This document shows, piece after piece, positions 34,613-48,056 of a DNA stretch of 64,000 bases (its first letter is position 1; the number at the start of each line of letters is the position of its first letter). The notes below the pieces were generated by a model. The model was not told the DNA's origin. It saw only the letters and a program-made list of their open reading frames with translations, and searched no databases. The stretch comes from Phycomyces nitens (Eukaryota > Mucoromycota > Mucoromycetes > Mucorales > Phycomycetaceae): NCBI GenBank assembly GCA_022702545.1, contig JAHRBC010000004.1, positions 4,680,001 to 4,744,000 of the forward strand. Direction: 5' to 3'. The translations under genes and the position numbers were made by a program.

Positions 34613-35612
34613 CTAGACCATCAGTAGTGGCGTCACTTCGTTTGTAGAAAAGGTAATGTCTCGCTTACAGATAGGGCACTAAAAAGTGATTGGTAAGAGT
34701 ATGTGGCAATCTAGACAGACTTACAAATTTCTTTTGGGTGGTGAGCCAGGCGTCAACACAGGCTGCATGAAAGTGGTGTCTGCAGGGAAGGATCCGGAGC
34801 ACTTCGTCTGGCAGATAGTCTTCTAGACAGATTGCACAGTCCTCGGCTTCGTTTTCGCAAATCTTTTCGCGATTAAAAAGCTTGATCGGTAGCCTGGCCA
34901 CGACTTCAATAGGAGCCATGTCAATGTAGTGTGATTTGCGCTGGCGTAGTCGGTAGGATATGTAAATAAATATCATAATAATGCTAGGCGAGATGAATAG
35001 GATCATGAGCATATCGAGCAATGGCCTGGGATTAGAATTATATTAAGTTGGTTAGTATCTTGAGAATATTAAATGTAGCTCGAGTGGCAATACCAGGTAA
35101 TTATCTCGTCTAGCTGGAGGAGGACCATCATGGGTGTGTCGACCATCTTGGACAGATACAGCAGTGCTCTGTATTCCTTTTGAGCAAGAAAGACACTAGG
35201 AATGACAACGTCGGACGTGATGCCCGGTGCGTACATGGTAATCCAGCCTGTTTGGTGGTTTGGGTCGCCAACTGCCACTGCAATTGCACCACTCTTTTGC
35301 ATATTCCTGACCTTTGTAATAAACGAACAGCCTCCTCTTTGCAGCAGAGCAACCCAGTCTGTGCACGGCGGTTCGACAACGATGCAGCCAGTCGGATCCT
35401 GGCTTGGCTCCACCAGGAAGCCTAATTTTCCATTCTCCGACAGGCGGGGACCAAACGCAGCCAGACGGTCGGCATAGGTTGTATTGGTTGCCTATGGGCA
35501 AGGATAAGTAAAAAAAAGAAAGAAAGAATAGAGTGCTTCTAGGCATTACCACCACGCGAATGGCCTCGATTGTGGCAAACGAGAGAGAGCCCACAAATAG
35601 CAGCAGGCGCAT
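34613..35612 (-). CDS. PA-TM-RING E3 ubiquitin ligase
   Basis: Four exons on the minus strand (35550-35612, 35094-35491, 34725-35025, 34613-34678) give 275 residues. The N-terminus MRLLLFVGSLSFATIEAIRV is a signal peptide. A protease-associated domain follows (WVALLQRGGCSFITKVRNMQ, SGAIAVAVGD, VIPSVFLAQKE). A transmembrane helix is near residues 156-174 (LLDMLMILFISPSIIMIFI). A RING-H2 lies at the C-terminus, with CAICLEDY, LPCRHHFHAACVDAWL and, in the last exon, CPIC; all eight ligands are present. The architecture is that of the RNF13/RMR family, membrane-bound E3 ligases of the endolysosomal system. The last exon supplies the final Cys pair. Divergent from the kinase gene, with 212 bp between start codons. 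Confidence 0.93.
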
Positions 35613-35824
35613 CTTAAAGAGCTTGGAAATAAAATGGAAAGAAAGAGCAGCAATATAGCCACTGTGCGCCAGAGCCAATATGCAATTTTGTCAAATAAAT
35701 CATTTAAGATTCAACTGGTTTGTTGGTCAACCTTCCAGTTTTTCTGCTTCCTAGTGGAGAAGTTTCTCCGACCTCTGATACCTTTGATTGGCGGCCCGAT
35801 TTTAGGTGCGCTTCTTTCTTCTTC
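35613..35824. promoter_or_regulatory. Short bidirectional promoter region
   Basis: Only 212 bp separate the ATG of the RING ligase (minus) from the chosen ATG of the kinase (plus). Both transcripts must start inside it or in neighbouring coding sequence. An in-frame upstream ATG-less extension exists for the kinase, so its start could lie slightly further 5'. Confidence 0.5.
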
Positions 35825-37837
35825 ATGGCCTCACCCGACAGTCCTTTTTATTGTGCGCTACGTCGTTCCAGCGAACCTCTCCAGATGCCCAATGGCCAAC
35901 CCCTCAAGCAACACCTGAGCATGTGGAAGAGTGCCGACAATCTCACCACCGTCCACGAACCTAGACGCGTTTCTCAATTCTCAACCCAATCCCGTCCTCC
36001 ATCCACCGCAATATCCCATCAATCTCTCCATATCCCCGAAGTCATCACTACCCACACGATCCACAAAGATTACGACCCAACAACCGGAAACAAAATGCTC
36101 AACCAGTATATGATTCTCAGAGAGATTGGCCGAGGTGTCCATGGCAAGGTCAAACTTGCAATGGACATGGACACTCAAGATCTCGTCGTAAGCATCTATG
36201 ATTATTAAAAACACACATATATATATATGTATATATATGTATATATAGAATTCAAACCAATAATCATCAAACAGGCCATCAAGATTGTCGACAAACGCAG
36301 CAGACGACGACAGCTGGGCTACAGTATGCTTCGAGGCAACAATGGAAACAACCAACCAGTGTGGAACGATAAAAAATCAGATCTACCCCAGTACAGAGAA
36401 AACGAGCAAAAGATCCGTCGAGAGATTAGCATCCTCAAAAAGTGTGCTCATCCTAATGTTGTCCAACTAAAAGAGGTCATTGACGATCCCCAGAGCAGGA
36501 AGATCTATATGGGTAAGCTATTGTCTTTTATTATTTATCAGCTCATAGGCCAACCATATCTCTCTATAGCTCTCGAGTACACCGAAAAGGGAGAAATCGA
36601 ATGGAGAGATGACCAAGACAGGCCCATCTTACGCTTACCAGAGATACGCAAGATCTTTCGAGACGTAGTCAGTGGTCTCGATTACCGCAAGTATTTCAAA
36701 TCCATTCTTTTGGGCTGCTTATTAATACGATTCAAAAATAGTCCATTACCAGGGAATCATTCATCGAGACATTAAACCCGCCAACCTCTTGCTTACCAGT
36801 GACCACGTTGCAAAGATTAGCGACTTTGGTGTATCATATTATAACGAAGTCTTGGCAGGAGATGCTCCGGCATGTTCGGCAGAATGTCTTGCTAGAATCG
36901 ATCGTGAATTAGCCGAGACAGCAGGCACACCAGCCTTCTTTGCACCTGAACTCTGCTGCGCTGGAGAGACGGTGGGTGATCAGGCACACTCATCACAAAG
37001 CGAGCCCAAGCAAAGTCGGCCGAGAATCACAAAGGCCATTGATGTCTGGGCCCTGGGAGTTACGCTCTATTGCTTTGTGTTTGGACAATGTCCGTTTATC
37101 GCATCGACTGAATTCGAGCTCTTTGACAATATCCCCACCGAGCCACTTGTCTTTCCTGATCCAAATGTGATTGGATTTGATATTCCAGACACTCTAAAGG
37201 ACCTTATCCAAAGACTTCTGGAGAAATCCCCCGAAGATCGCATTACACTCGAGCAAGTAAAGGTAAGGCTCTCCGTATAAAGTGACTAGGCTAATGTGTT
37301 TATAGCATCATCCCTGGGTTATAGCCGACCTTCGAGACCCAAGTATCTGGTGGGAAGAGGCTGACCCGAGACGATACAAGCAGATTGCTCCCCATGAAGA
37401 TGTTGCACAGACAGTAACGATCATGGTAAGACCCCTTTTATGGTGAAAGGTTTACTAAACACGCTTTACAGGACCGTATTCGCAAATCACTCCACAAGCT
37501 CTCCTGCTCATTCACAAATCTCACTCATGGCCTAGGCCGTCGTCCCAAGCCCACAGCCCACCCAACCAACCACAGTAGTCATATAGAACCATCGAAACCC
37601 AACATTCAGTCAGGGGAACCCATTATCGTTCATACAGGCAACATGTCCTCCACATTCGTTGTTCCCCCAATGGTGCGCCCAATTTCCTGTCTTTCCGAAG
37701 ACACCACTTTCTCTGAAGACCAAATAGAACGCCCCTCTCTCCAGCGACTTCAGTCAACATCGTCGTCGTCTTCAGGCATCAATCTCACATTTGCAAGACA
37801 TCGAACTGGCTTCACTCCCCTAACGCCTTCCAAATAA
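35825..37837 (+). CDS. Ser/Thr protein kinase, CaMKK / SNF1-activating type
   Basis: Six exons (35825-36187, 36275-36512, 36570-36686, 36742-37262, 37306-37425, 37472-37837) give 574 residues. The Gly loop is GRGVHGKV (about 102-109), the catalytic Lys lies in AIKIVD (124), and HRDIKPANLL, DFGVSY and APEL follow, so the kinase should be active. The insertion after the Gly loop (RRRQLGYSMLRG) and the segment between DFG and APE (AETAGTPAFFAPE) are typical of CaMKK and the yeast Sak1/Tos3/Elm1 or fission yeast Ssp1 kinases, which phosphorylate the AMPK/SNF1 activation loop. The C-terminal tail is Ser-rich with a basic patch. Intron 3 uses a GC donor (ACC/GCAAGT). Subfamily assignment is by motif, not alignment. 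Confidence 0.92.
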
Positions 37838-37965
37838 CTATATTTCTAATGTACATGAACCTATACTACTTTTTACCTCATCTAATACAGCCTCATTTTT
37901 TTATTGCATTTATTGCATTCACTTTAATGTTCTGTTTATTCATTATTACTACCACTACTACTGCC

Positions 37966-37995
37966 ACTATTATTATTATTATTATTATTATTATC
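37966..37995. repeat. (ATT)n microsatellite
   Basis: About nine ATT repeats lie between the convergent stops of the kinase and ALG9 genes, preceded by an ACT-rich stretch. The spacing between the two stops is 190 bp. Confidence 0.85.
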
Positions 37996-38027
37996 TTTAC
38001 ATTTAAAAACACACACACACCTGGGGC

Positions 38028-40503
38028 TTATTGTCTCTTCTTCAACAAGCAGTACGATCCCCACTTCAATCCCTGCGAATCAGGAATCCAAAAGGCTCTT
38101 GCCAATTGATGTGAGTTCTGAGCATCTAAAAAGGGATAACAGTCCATTGTCTCCCAGGTTGCAGTGTCCTGTACATACGGAGGCTCATTTACAGAAAGAG
38201 GGCGCAGAGGGAAGTCTGAATCGACCAAGTAATCGCACTCTGAGAGTGGCACATAGACACTAGGATCACCCTTGTTCAGGTCATTAAAAGGCTGAATGGC
38301 AGATGCTCCCTCGAACTTGTAAAGACGAGGGCGGTATTCCACGCGCTCGCCATCGACCTCTAGGTATGAAGAAGCACCAATGTCCTCGACAAAGCTCTTT
38401 GGGAGTGCACCATCAAAGTCGCTTTTGATGAAACGCACGCGGACATCGCTGGGCATAAAGTAGTTGCTAGGGAATCTGTGCCATTCCTTTCCGACGCACA
38501 GGTTCATGGTCTTTTTGGAAAGGTCGGTAGGATAGTCCTCTTGAAGGTAGTCGAGGTTGAACAGTTGATCAGGAGCACGCTCGTCCCAGATAGAGCCAAA
38601 GATCTTCAAGGGAGCACTGTAGCGAGTGATGACGGCCAAGATACGCGACACGGACAAGAACCCAAACACAATCAGTACAGCCAATGAAGTATAACGAAGG
38701 ACGGCAGCGCGTGTTTCAACCTGGTGAAAAGAAAAAGTTAGTATAAGATAGATTGTCAATTAGTTTTTCTTTTTCTTTTACCTTTGCACCAAAGTACCCA
38801 GCAACACGGCTGGCCCAGCTGCGGATGAGGTAGAGAGAAATTGCACCGTTGAGGGCAACAAGGGGATAAGCCACAAACAGGAACCGCTCTTCCTTGTGAG
38901 CCTGGAGCGAAAAGATGGTGAACCAGATGTAAAAGGGAACAAGCTTGAGGCCAAGCAAGACATAGGGCCAGATGACATCGATCTTGCGAGTTCCAGGGAT
39001 ACGGTTACGATCAATATATGCTGTAACACACTTTTTGAAACATTCACGGTCAATAAATCACAATCACTTCCCAACACAATATTTACTTACCACGCAAAGA
39101 GCAGACCCAAGAGCAAGAAGAAAGACGATGTTGAAGTTCAAGAAGCCATTGACAATGTAATAATACCAGGGCTCGGTGCCATACAGTTCAGGACCGCGGC
39201 CATCGCTTCCAAACACATTGTAGAGCACGATATTGAGGGGAACAAATGTCCAGCGTTGATAGAACAGACGATCGATCAATACAATGGGGATCTGTTTAAT
39301 CATGTCAGTTTAATCATCTTTCTCAAAGTGTCTTATTTACCGAGATTGCAGCACCACAGAGAACAACTGCTTCAATCAAGCGCACAAGACGGTGGAGACG
39401 CCAGTTGGGGGTTCTGAGAACCTGGACAATGGAGCCATCCTTCTTGGTGGTGGTGTCACGGCCAAAGACGAGGATTTCCTCAATGGCAAACGGGACGCCA
39501 ACCACGGCGCTAAAAGGCCATCCAACAAGTGCACCCAATCCCAGCCAGAAGACGGCCTTGTATGTACGTCCACGCTCAATGTGATTCGGGGGACGGAGAA
39601 TATAAGAGTATGCAAGGAAGGTGGTGTACATAGCAAATGTAGAAGGCAGCAGGGCTATAGAATTGGGGAAATATCAAGTGGGTCAGCATAAAATAAGATA
39701 TACCAAGGCTATTTGGCTTACCTGTCGAGGCATTAAACATGCCAGCACTAAAGAACAAGATAACCAAGATGTAGCGGCCAACATGAGGATTGACTTCCTC
39801 TGTAACCGTTCTATAGAACTTGGCCTCTGCAAACGAACTAAAAGCTCCCAATGCCATACGCAACAGATAAAATGATTGCAGCTAAAAGTTTGGATGCCAC
39901 ATTAACACTCGATGCCCAAGAATATTCCCACCCTCTGATTCTAATTGATTGATATAGTCTAGTCTGGCCTTTTTATCTTTACCTTGTTGGAGACAAAGAT
40001 CTTTCCAAACACACCCACAATTGCATGAAGGACAATATAGGCCCAAGAACGGATACTGAACTCGGGAGAATACTCCCAGGTCTCAAAGCCGTATCCATTC
40101 TGGAGATAATGAAGAGGTTCCCAGTAGTTAAAGACCTCATCACAATCAGCGATTGTTCTGTAAAGAGCAGATGCGCATCTAATGATCAACAGGACACGGA
40201 AGGCTGACTTGAGGGATAATGTAAAAGTTCCGGATTCACTCAGCAGATCTCGAGCAGCTCTATGGTCATGTTAGATCAAGGTCTCTTGGTTGTCTTTTAT
40301 ATACATATATATATATATATATACGCGCTTGATATTTTATATTATGCATACATTTTTGTATTTTAAAAATAAAAATAAAATAAAATATATTTAAAAACTT
40401 ACTTTGCCTCGGCTGCAGATTTGGCATTTGGGTCGCACTCGACTACCAGTGGTGCCCGCTTTGTATTACGCTGGCGTACAGCTTGGTAAGGATCTTTTGC
40501 CAT
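38028..40503 (-). CDS. ALG9: Alpha-1,2-mannosyltransferase ALG9
   Basis: Seven exons on the minus strand (40403-40503, 39983-40259, 39722-39881, 39341-39654, 39087-39291, 38782-39020, 38028-38720) give 662 residues. ALG9 adds alpha-1,2-mannose from dolichol-phosphate-mannose to the lipid-linked N-glycan precursor in the ER lumen. The GT22 hallmarks are present: the luminal acidic loop DCDEVFNYWEPLHYL, and HKEERFLFVAYPL. Multiple hydrophobic helices follow (VFLLALGSALC, TSLAVLIVFGFLSVS). The long C-terminal part with FPSNYFMPSDVRVRFIKSDF distinguishes ALG9 from ALG12 and GPI10. Exon 5 must use a donor 4 bp downstream of the first candidate GT (GTAA/GTAAAT) to keep the frame. Confidence 0.94.
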
Positions 40504-43500
40504 TACGAAAGTAAAAGAGAAAGAGCAAGGATTCTATATTTAAAAATATGAAAAAATAATATATTCATATTTTTTTCAATCCATCACTGCAATCTTTAAA
40601 AAAAAAAAAAAGAATTGATGGTCACGTGATGCTCTGATGCTGAATTTACGCATTTACACACACAACTCTCTGGTAATTATGATGCTGTCTGGATGTTTTT
40701 GTCCATTTTTGGAACGGAGCCCATCCCCTGTTCAAAAGGGCAGAAAATAATTCTCAACCTTATATATATATATATATATACACACTCATACATACTAGCA
40801 GTATATTTATATTATGAGCCAATCATGAAATCCCCTTTATTTTTTAAAAAAAAATTAATTGAATTTGTTAAATGGCAATGATTGGATTACCAGAAAATAT
40901 CTGATAAGAGAAACATCTTTATGGTTGTGATAAATGCTTTGGTATCTGATTATCGTGGCAGATCTAAGCCATAGTTTACAGCATTATATATATTGCAATA
41001 ATTATTCAGTGCAGACTTGTATTTACAAAGCATGTCTATAAAGTATTTTGTACATTTTCCAATTATTCATATAAAGGAAAAATGCAATTCTTTGCGGTTT
41101 GCAAGAATGAAGAGGTATCTTGCTGGTTATTTAAACGTATATCCATTATCCTACTCTCAAACCAATAAAACTAAACACCATATGTTTATTTCTAAAAGGC
41201 ATGCAAGTATCTAAAGCCAGTGTACTTGTTTAACTTTGTTCATTTGTATGGTCATTTTAATTTGTACCGTAGAAAGTAGAATCTATAAAGTTTACAAGGC
41301 CTCCAAATATCAATAAATAAAAACAAAAAAAAATAATTACAAGTAAGCATAAATGACAAGGTGGTTTGTTTTATTGATAAATAATTCATTGAAATCTTGC
41401 AAGGATACTACTATTCAAATATATCCAGTCATCTTGAGTATTGACCGTTCCAAGGGCTGTATATCGTTGATTAGATACTATTTGCCAAGAAGTGCCAAAT
41501 CACACGCATTGCCTTGCTTTACAGATCTCTAGCTAATAGTCTATATCACTCTTGTGGCTTTAAAGCATCCAAAGCACGCCAGCTTTGGTCAGTAGTAACC
41601 TCTAGTCTTTCCAAAAATCCAGTATGTAATTGACTCGTTGGTATTGATTTCTTTTTTTGTATAAATATGGTTCCAATAATTCAGTAAACGGTTGATAAAG
41701 AGTGTATATACAAGTATTGTTTGAATGAGTAATATTTCATACACTTGCTGCTTCTAGTGCTTGGTTATATTGCAAGATGACAAGGCTACATAAATGATTG
41801 TTGGAATATAAAAGGCACAACAGATGCACGCTTGAATTTGATCTAATGGCCAAAACTCATTTATTGATAGATCACCAAATCTCACATCTTTTGAATAAAA
41901 CGATATTCAAGAGTTACAATCGGAGCTCTCTTCCGCTCATTCCAATAAAATTGACACTGCCATACCTAAAAGTAGTATATGAGGAAATGGAGCATGCTTT
42001 GAAATCTTCATTCGAGGAAAAAAAACCCAAAGGACTCTCCAAAATGACGTTCATTATAATAAGAGTAATAAAGGTGGATAGGCTTGGCTAAGAGTTCTCG
42101 GCTCAATAAACCCCAAGCACAGGCCTCACAGATAGTGGCATTTATTCTCAAAAGCACACCAGCAATCTGAAGTCCAAAGACCATTCAGATCTTCCAAGAT
42201 CTGGGATATCCCATGAGGTAAATGGATCATCAGCCGAATACCCACGAGACCATGGAAAAGGCTAGAAGACTGGCAATTTATGCAAATCCCACGAGGATAG
42301 AGCTTGACAGAGAAGCCACCAAACTTGTTGGCAAGACTCCTTTACTCGAATCCCTCTTAATGATTTCAGCAAAAAAAAATTACTTGCAACTTAAAGTCCT
42401 GGAAAAATCCAGAAATTCCCGTATGAAGACGCACCTTTTTTTTTTGGCAAAGCGTTACAAAGGTGTCCAGAGGGAGTTAGCAGGATGGATAAAGTAACCA
42501 GGGTTGAAGAACTCGAGGCAGTGAAACATACAAGGGAAACGGTTACACACCTCAAGCATACAATAAATTGAGTCGGGTGATATTATATCCATGGATATGT
42601 TCAAATCAACTTTTGTAAAAAAAAAAGATCAATATTTCAAGCATTCAAAAGCTGTTTGCACCATTCATTTGGTTGGTAAAGAAAGAAAGCTCTTGCACCA
42701 TTCTAGACGAATTGAAACATAATTTGATACTTTGGTTATTAAATGTCCAACTCTATAGCTAGTCCTATTCGTGACATAATAATTGACATGCTGTATTCTT
42801 GTTATTAAAGCACACTGTTCTTTCTGAAACACCATGTGGAATACAGCGTATTTGGGCGTAATATAGCTAATAAAAGCCTTTTTTTTTTAGTCTCGGGTTT
42901 GCCAGAAAATGTAAGCCTTGTGCAATTGGGATTCCATTTATATTCTGCCATTACATCAGCGGTCTACTCTTCTTTAAAGGATTACTGCTTGGAAATATCC
43001 TTGTATGTTTATGTATATAACATGTTATTGGATCATACCTTGCAACTCGACGATTGACACTTGTTTTTTAGAGACAAAATCTGAAGTGCTCAAAAATACA
43101 TTTAAGGCGCCTATTAAACTATTAATCGCCTACTATATATAACCGCAAGTTTGACTTGTCCGCTATACGTACTTTATTTTTTGTCCTATAAAATACGAGA
43201 CATACAAACCCCGAAAAGCAGTTTATTTATTTATTTTTTAATTTCCAAGTCGATTTATTTTTACCACCTTGAAAATAATGATGGGCATTGGCAAAATTAC
43301 AAGTAATATATGTTTTTGACAGGCATTTTACTTGGGGTCGCTTTGGCCATTGAATATTTCAAATACGATTGGAAATCAATCTGGCTGTTAGTTGCGTAAC
43401 AGCACTGGATCAAGACTAGTGAATAAATACTATTACTTTTAATTATATTGGAAAAAAGAAATCTAGTATTTCTGTTCAACGACAACCGCAAGAAACCAGT

Positions 43501-44108
43501 CGCATTTATTGGTTTATACTCGATGCCAATCTAGTTGTTCTTGATCATGTAGATTGCCCAGACTCTTGGCCTTGTTTGAACAGAGCACATGCTATGAAAT
43601 ACTTTTTAGCATGCTATCAAACGACAGGTTACGATAAGCATCTTATATATATATATATATCAAATACATAATCTGATCACTGTATATTAATTGGTATGAT
43701 ATGGCATAATGGCATACAGCAATAGTTTAAAAAGAACTTGGAGGTTTCGATCCAAATCATTTAGAGTACCCAAAAAAAAAGATTTTTTGTTTGTTTTGAA
43801 ATTGTACATTTGAATGCAAATATTCATAATGATTATGAGCACCTTGTATTATATAACGTTGCCTTGTAACCAAATGGTTAATTTGTGTCTGAATAAGCAA
43901 AAGTACCACAAAGACATTCATGAATGGTGACACACGATGCACTCAAACCCAACAAGTTTAACCGCGTTCAATTCCATGGCTTTATTTTTGTTCTCCCTTT
44001 CCTTCCTTCCTTTTTTTTTATATTTTGTTCTTCGAGTACGAAGCAGTCATCAGTTCCCGAGAGTTATTTGTTGCTTCTTATTCGTCCTAAACTATCCCTT
44101 CCTTAATC
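40504..44108. other. Gene-poor region with one degraded coding block
   Basis: AT-rich, with several TA dinucleotide runs (near 40763-40780 and 43644-43658). Plus-strand frames at 41798-42091 and 42222-42497 read as degraded coding sequence (KTHLLIDHQISHLLNK; ARRLAIYANPTRIELDREAT) interrupted by stops; the family is not recognised. No complete gene is supported. The last 180 bp are the RAC promoter, with a pyrimidine-rich stretch at about 43985-44030. Confidence 0.45.
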
Positions 44109-44983
<875 letters not shown>

Positions 44984-45204
44984 AGAGTTATACCTTTTTT
45001 ATATATATATATAATTATAAGCGTTTATTTATTTACTGTCGTTCATATATATATATATATTATATTATATTATATTATATTATATATGTATATTGATTGT
45101 TTGATTATTGTGATTTGGTGCAAGCCCAACCAGGAATCAGAGGGAAAATTATATTGCTAATAGACTTGGTCCATATTATTATTATTACTATTACTATCTA
45201 TTGT

Positions 45205-46746
45205 CTATGATGCCAGACTTCCCCAGGCAATGTCGTCCAAGTGGTCAAGATCGTTAAAGTCTAGACGGCGTGAGACTAGCAGGCGAGGCTTCTTGGTGGC
45301 AGAATTTAAAAGGGCTGGGTCCTTGGACTATAGAATGGCATAATTTACTAATTGATGACAACGAAATCAACTTACATTAAGACGAATGTTGCGTAGAATC
45401 TGTTTAGAACTCCATGCGGCTTCGTACACCTTTGAATATTCTTCAAATAAAACAGGAAATTTTCCAGTCTCCATGTCCATCAAAGAGGCCAGCCCTTTGC
45501 GCTCCATACGCGATAAAACATTGACCTTTATAACCATTTAGTCACCAATTCAGCATCACAATTGTATAATTACCACTGTGGAGTGGAGAATGGCCAAGCT
45601 CTTGTCTACATTTGTATTGTTGATCTTTGGGATCTAGGGTTGACAAGATCAGAAAGCTTAAATCAATAATTGTTCAATCTTTACCATCCATAAATCCGAG
45701 TTTTGGCAGAGATGCTGTTGAATTAGGCGGATATTTCCAAAATAATTAATGTACTTGTTTGACTGGGGTGCCATTGTCATGTACTTGGCTCTAATTGCAA
45801 ACCTCTCGGCGTGCTTTTGCTGCTTGGATAAACAAAACAAAAAAGTTTAACAAGATGTTCAATTTAAAAATGTCTAGTTTTACCTCGTTACTGATATATA
45901 TAAGTACAGGAATGCAATTCGGATGCTTCTTGGTCAATATCCGCATACTTTCAACAGACAACCCCACACCCTACAATAAACATATTGATACACAATTTAT
46001 ACCTCTTCAAAAAGCTCTCTTTATTATTGATTTATATTCTCCCACCACATTCCAATTACTCCAAAGGTAGGGGGGGCTATATCATACCTCGATTACTAAG
46101 CACTCATTCCGTTGATTATAACCTGCAATAGTTTTGTCCAATGTATCAAGCAGCAGCAGGTTCTGGGCCTCATATCCCTCTATAATTGAGTTTCTGTGAT
46201 CTTGATCAATCTTTTTCTTTGGGGGTTCTCCGGCGTGATAAGACGATGCCCATAACAGCCGGGTATTTTTCTGTGGATCAAAACTGCGCAAGAGAGATCG
46301 AACATGGTCTGTGGACAATACGGTCGTAATTCCTATTCTGTGAGCCAGCAGACTCGCCAGCGTAGATTTTCCACATCCTGAAGTTCCTCCCAAGAGAATA
46401 CACACGGACGACTGTCGATTCATGATATGCCAAGCAACCTGAAGATCTGTGCGTGGATTACTATAGTTCATTCGGATCAACAATCCCTGGATCCGACTCA
46501 GAAAGCTAGTCAGACTCATTGGCTCGGTGTCCGAGAAGAGATTGTCCTTGGCGATTAGATCTACCACGGCAATGAGTGCATGGCATGCGTCAATGAATTG
46601 TTCTTCATGGCAATGTTACCCATGGTCTGCTGGCAGTGAGAGTGCTTTACACCAATAAATGTCAGAATACTCTGGACATGATATGAGGTGCATCTTTTGA
46701 TCTTTCTTCCAGACTTGTCTTCTGTAAAGACTGAAAAGGAGACCAT
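45205..46746 (-). CDS. 2-phosphoglycerate kinase-like P-loop protein
   Basis: Seven exons on the minus strand (46620-46746, 46088-46560, 45884-45970, 45685-45819, 45574-45633, 45376-45525, 45205-45327) give 384 residues. A P-loop GGTSGCGKST sits at about 100-109, followed by HRIGITTVLSTDHVRSLLRSF. This combination is characteristic of the archaeal-type 2-phosphoglycerate kinase family. The N-terminal segment before the P-loop could be an ATP-cone-like module. The C-terminal part contains QKHAERFAIRAKYMTM and NKYINYFGNIRLIQQHL, as in homologues. The archaeal enzyme makes cyclic 2,3-diphosphoglycerate precursors; in fungi the substrate is not established. The start at 46746 is chosen over an upstream hydrophobic extension. 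It converges with RAC. Confidence 0.85.
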
Positions 46747-48056
46747 GGAATCCAATAAGAAATATTCAAAGTTGAGAAAAAGTAAAGAGGGAAAAAAAAA
46801 GAAAGGGAAAAAATTCATATTTCCTTAAATGGTGAAATAGTAATCGCAGAATGAATAATAGTGTGGAATATAAAAAGGGATCAAATATTATCCAGTTATA
46901 AAGGGTCTAGTAAAAAATTGCGGTGGTTTTAATGTCCGATACAAAAGAAGAACAGGAAAGTCTTGTATCCTTTAATCATGTAGTAAAGAATGTAAAGATC
47001 ACATATAGCCATGAGACTCATAAAGATTAATCTTTAATGTATAAAGCTTACAGCAGTAGAAAATAAGGTATGTTTACTAAGTAATGCATGAATTTATTTG
47101 CTTTCAAAGCAGCTGATCGGTTATCCATGGGAAGGCAATATCGTTCACAAATATCTACTGTCACAATTCTCTAGCTTTCTTGTAAAGTCTCCTTCAACTC
47201 GTTCAGGGCGGTAGGCTTGTGAGGTCTCATCCTCAAAAGGTCATCCAAAAGACTCCAAATGCTGTCAATTGGGCTCAGGTCTGGACTGTTTGTAAACTCC
47301 AAGACGTTTAGCCCAAGGTCTTCTTTGCACCTTTCTGACATGACTGCTTTATGGGAGGTCGCACTGTCTTGTTGGTAAATGTAGCCACCGTGTGTCTAAA
47401 TGCATATTGGGTGAGGTCATGTCACTTTATTTTCTTTATTTAGTGGACCATATTCTAGAGCCATCATGGGGGTGCTTGTTACATCACTAGTTATGAAACT
47501 TGCTACACAGGGCATCAATTAGTATGCTTTTACTATTGTTTAAACTTACTTTTACTGAACAACAACAATAAGCAATTTTATGTTTCCAAATAATATAAAA
47601 ATCAATCTTATTGGCTAATAATTTTCTACTCCAACAATATACATATGTATATATATATGGCTTGGAGGGGCTTTTTTGTAATGCAAAATGTAAATATAAA
47701 ATAAAAAACATAAAATATGATTGGTTGTAGTATACTATCAAGACATCCTATTGGTCAGAAAATACAGAGTATATTCTACTGTGCAAGATTCAAATCCTGT
47801 CACAATTGACATTTGAACCAACCAATACATTATCAGTTGGAGTCGGTTGGAGGATCATGAACTCTGTGACAAAACATAGAGCCACCAAGGATCATAAAAG
47901 GCAATTGCTGTAGTTGAATAGACATCAAATATACTTGACCACTTCTTATCACTCGTATTAATGTGATTTCCCACGAACATAAAATATAAACCATTCTTGG
48001 GTATTTAAGCCATCTATCCAACCTCCAGACCCACAAATCGCTTGCTCTTGTCCTCA
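46747..48056. other. Spacer containing a Tc1/mariner relic
   Basis: AT-rich DNA between the 2PGK-like gene and the GABA transaminase gene. Apart from the transposase fragment at 47171-47397 nothing coding is supported. The right end holds the transaminase promoter, with TATTTAAG at 48003-48010, about 50 bp before the ATG. Confidence 0.5.
47171..47397 (-). pseudogene. Tc1/mariner transposase C-terminal fragment
   Basis: A minus-strand frame of about 75 codons starts without Met, runs to a stop at 47171, and reads GGYIYQQDSATSHKAVMS, then NSPDLSPIDSIWSLLDDLL, then LNELKETLQES. QDSATSH carries the second catalytic Asp of the DD(E/D) triad, and SPDLSPID the Pro-rich turn that precedes the third acidic residue in the Tc1/mariner superfamily. 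The catalytic first half is missing and no terminal inverted repeats were seen, so the element is dead. Confidence 0.85.

Noticed and set aside
47780..47815. tRNA-like T-loop (GATTCAAATCC)
   Set aside because: No matching acceptor stem, D-arm or anticodon stem could be drawn around it.
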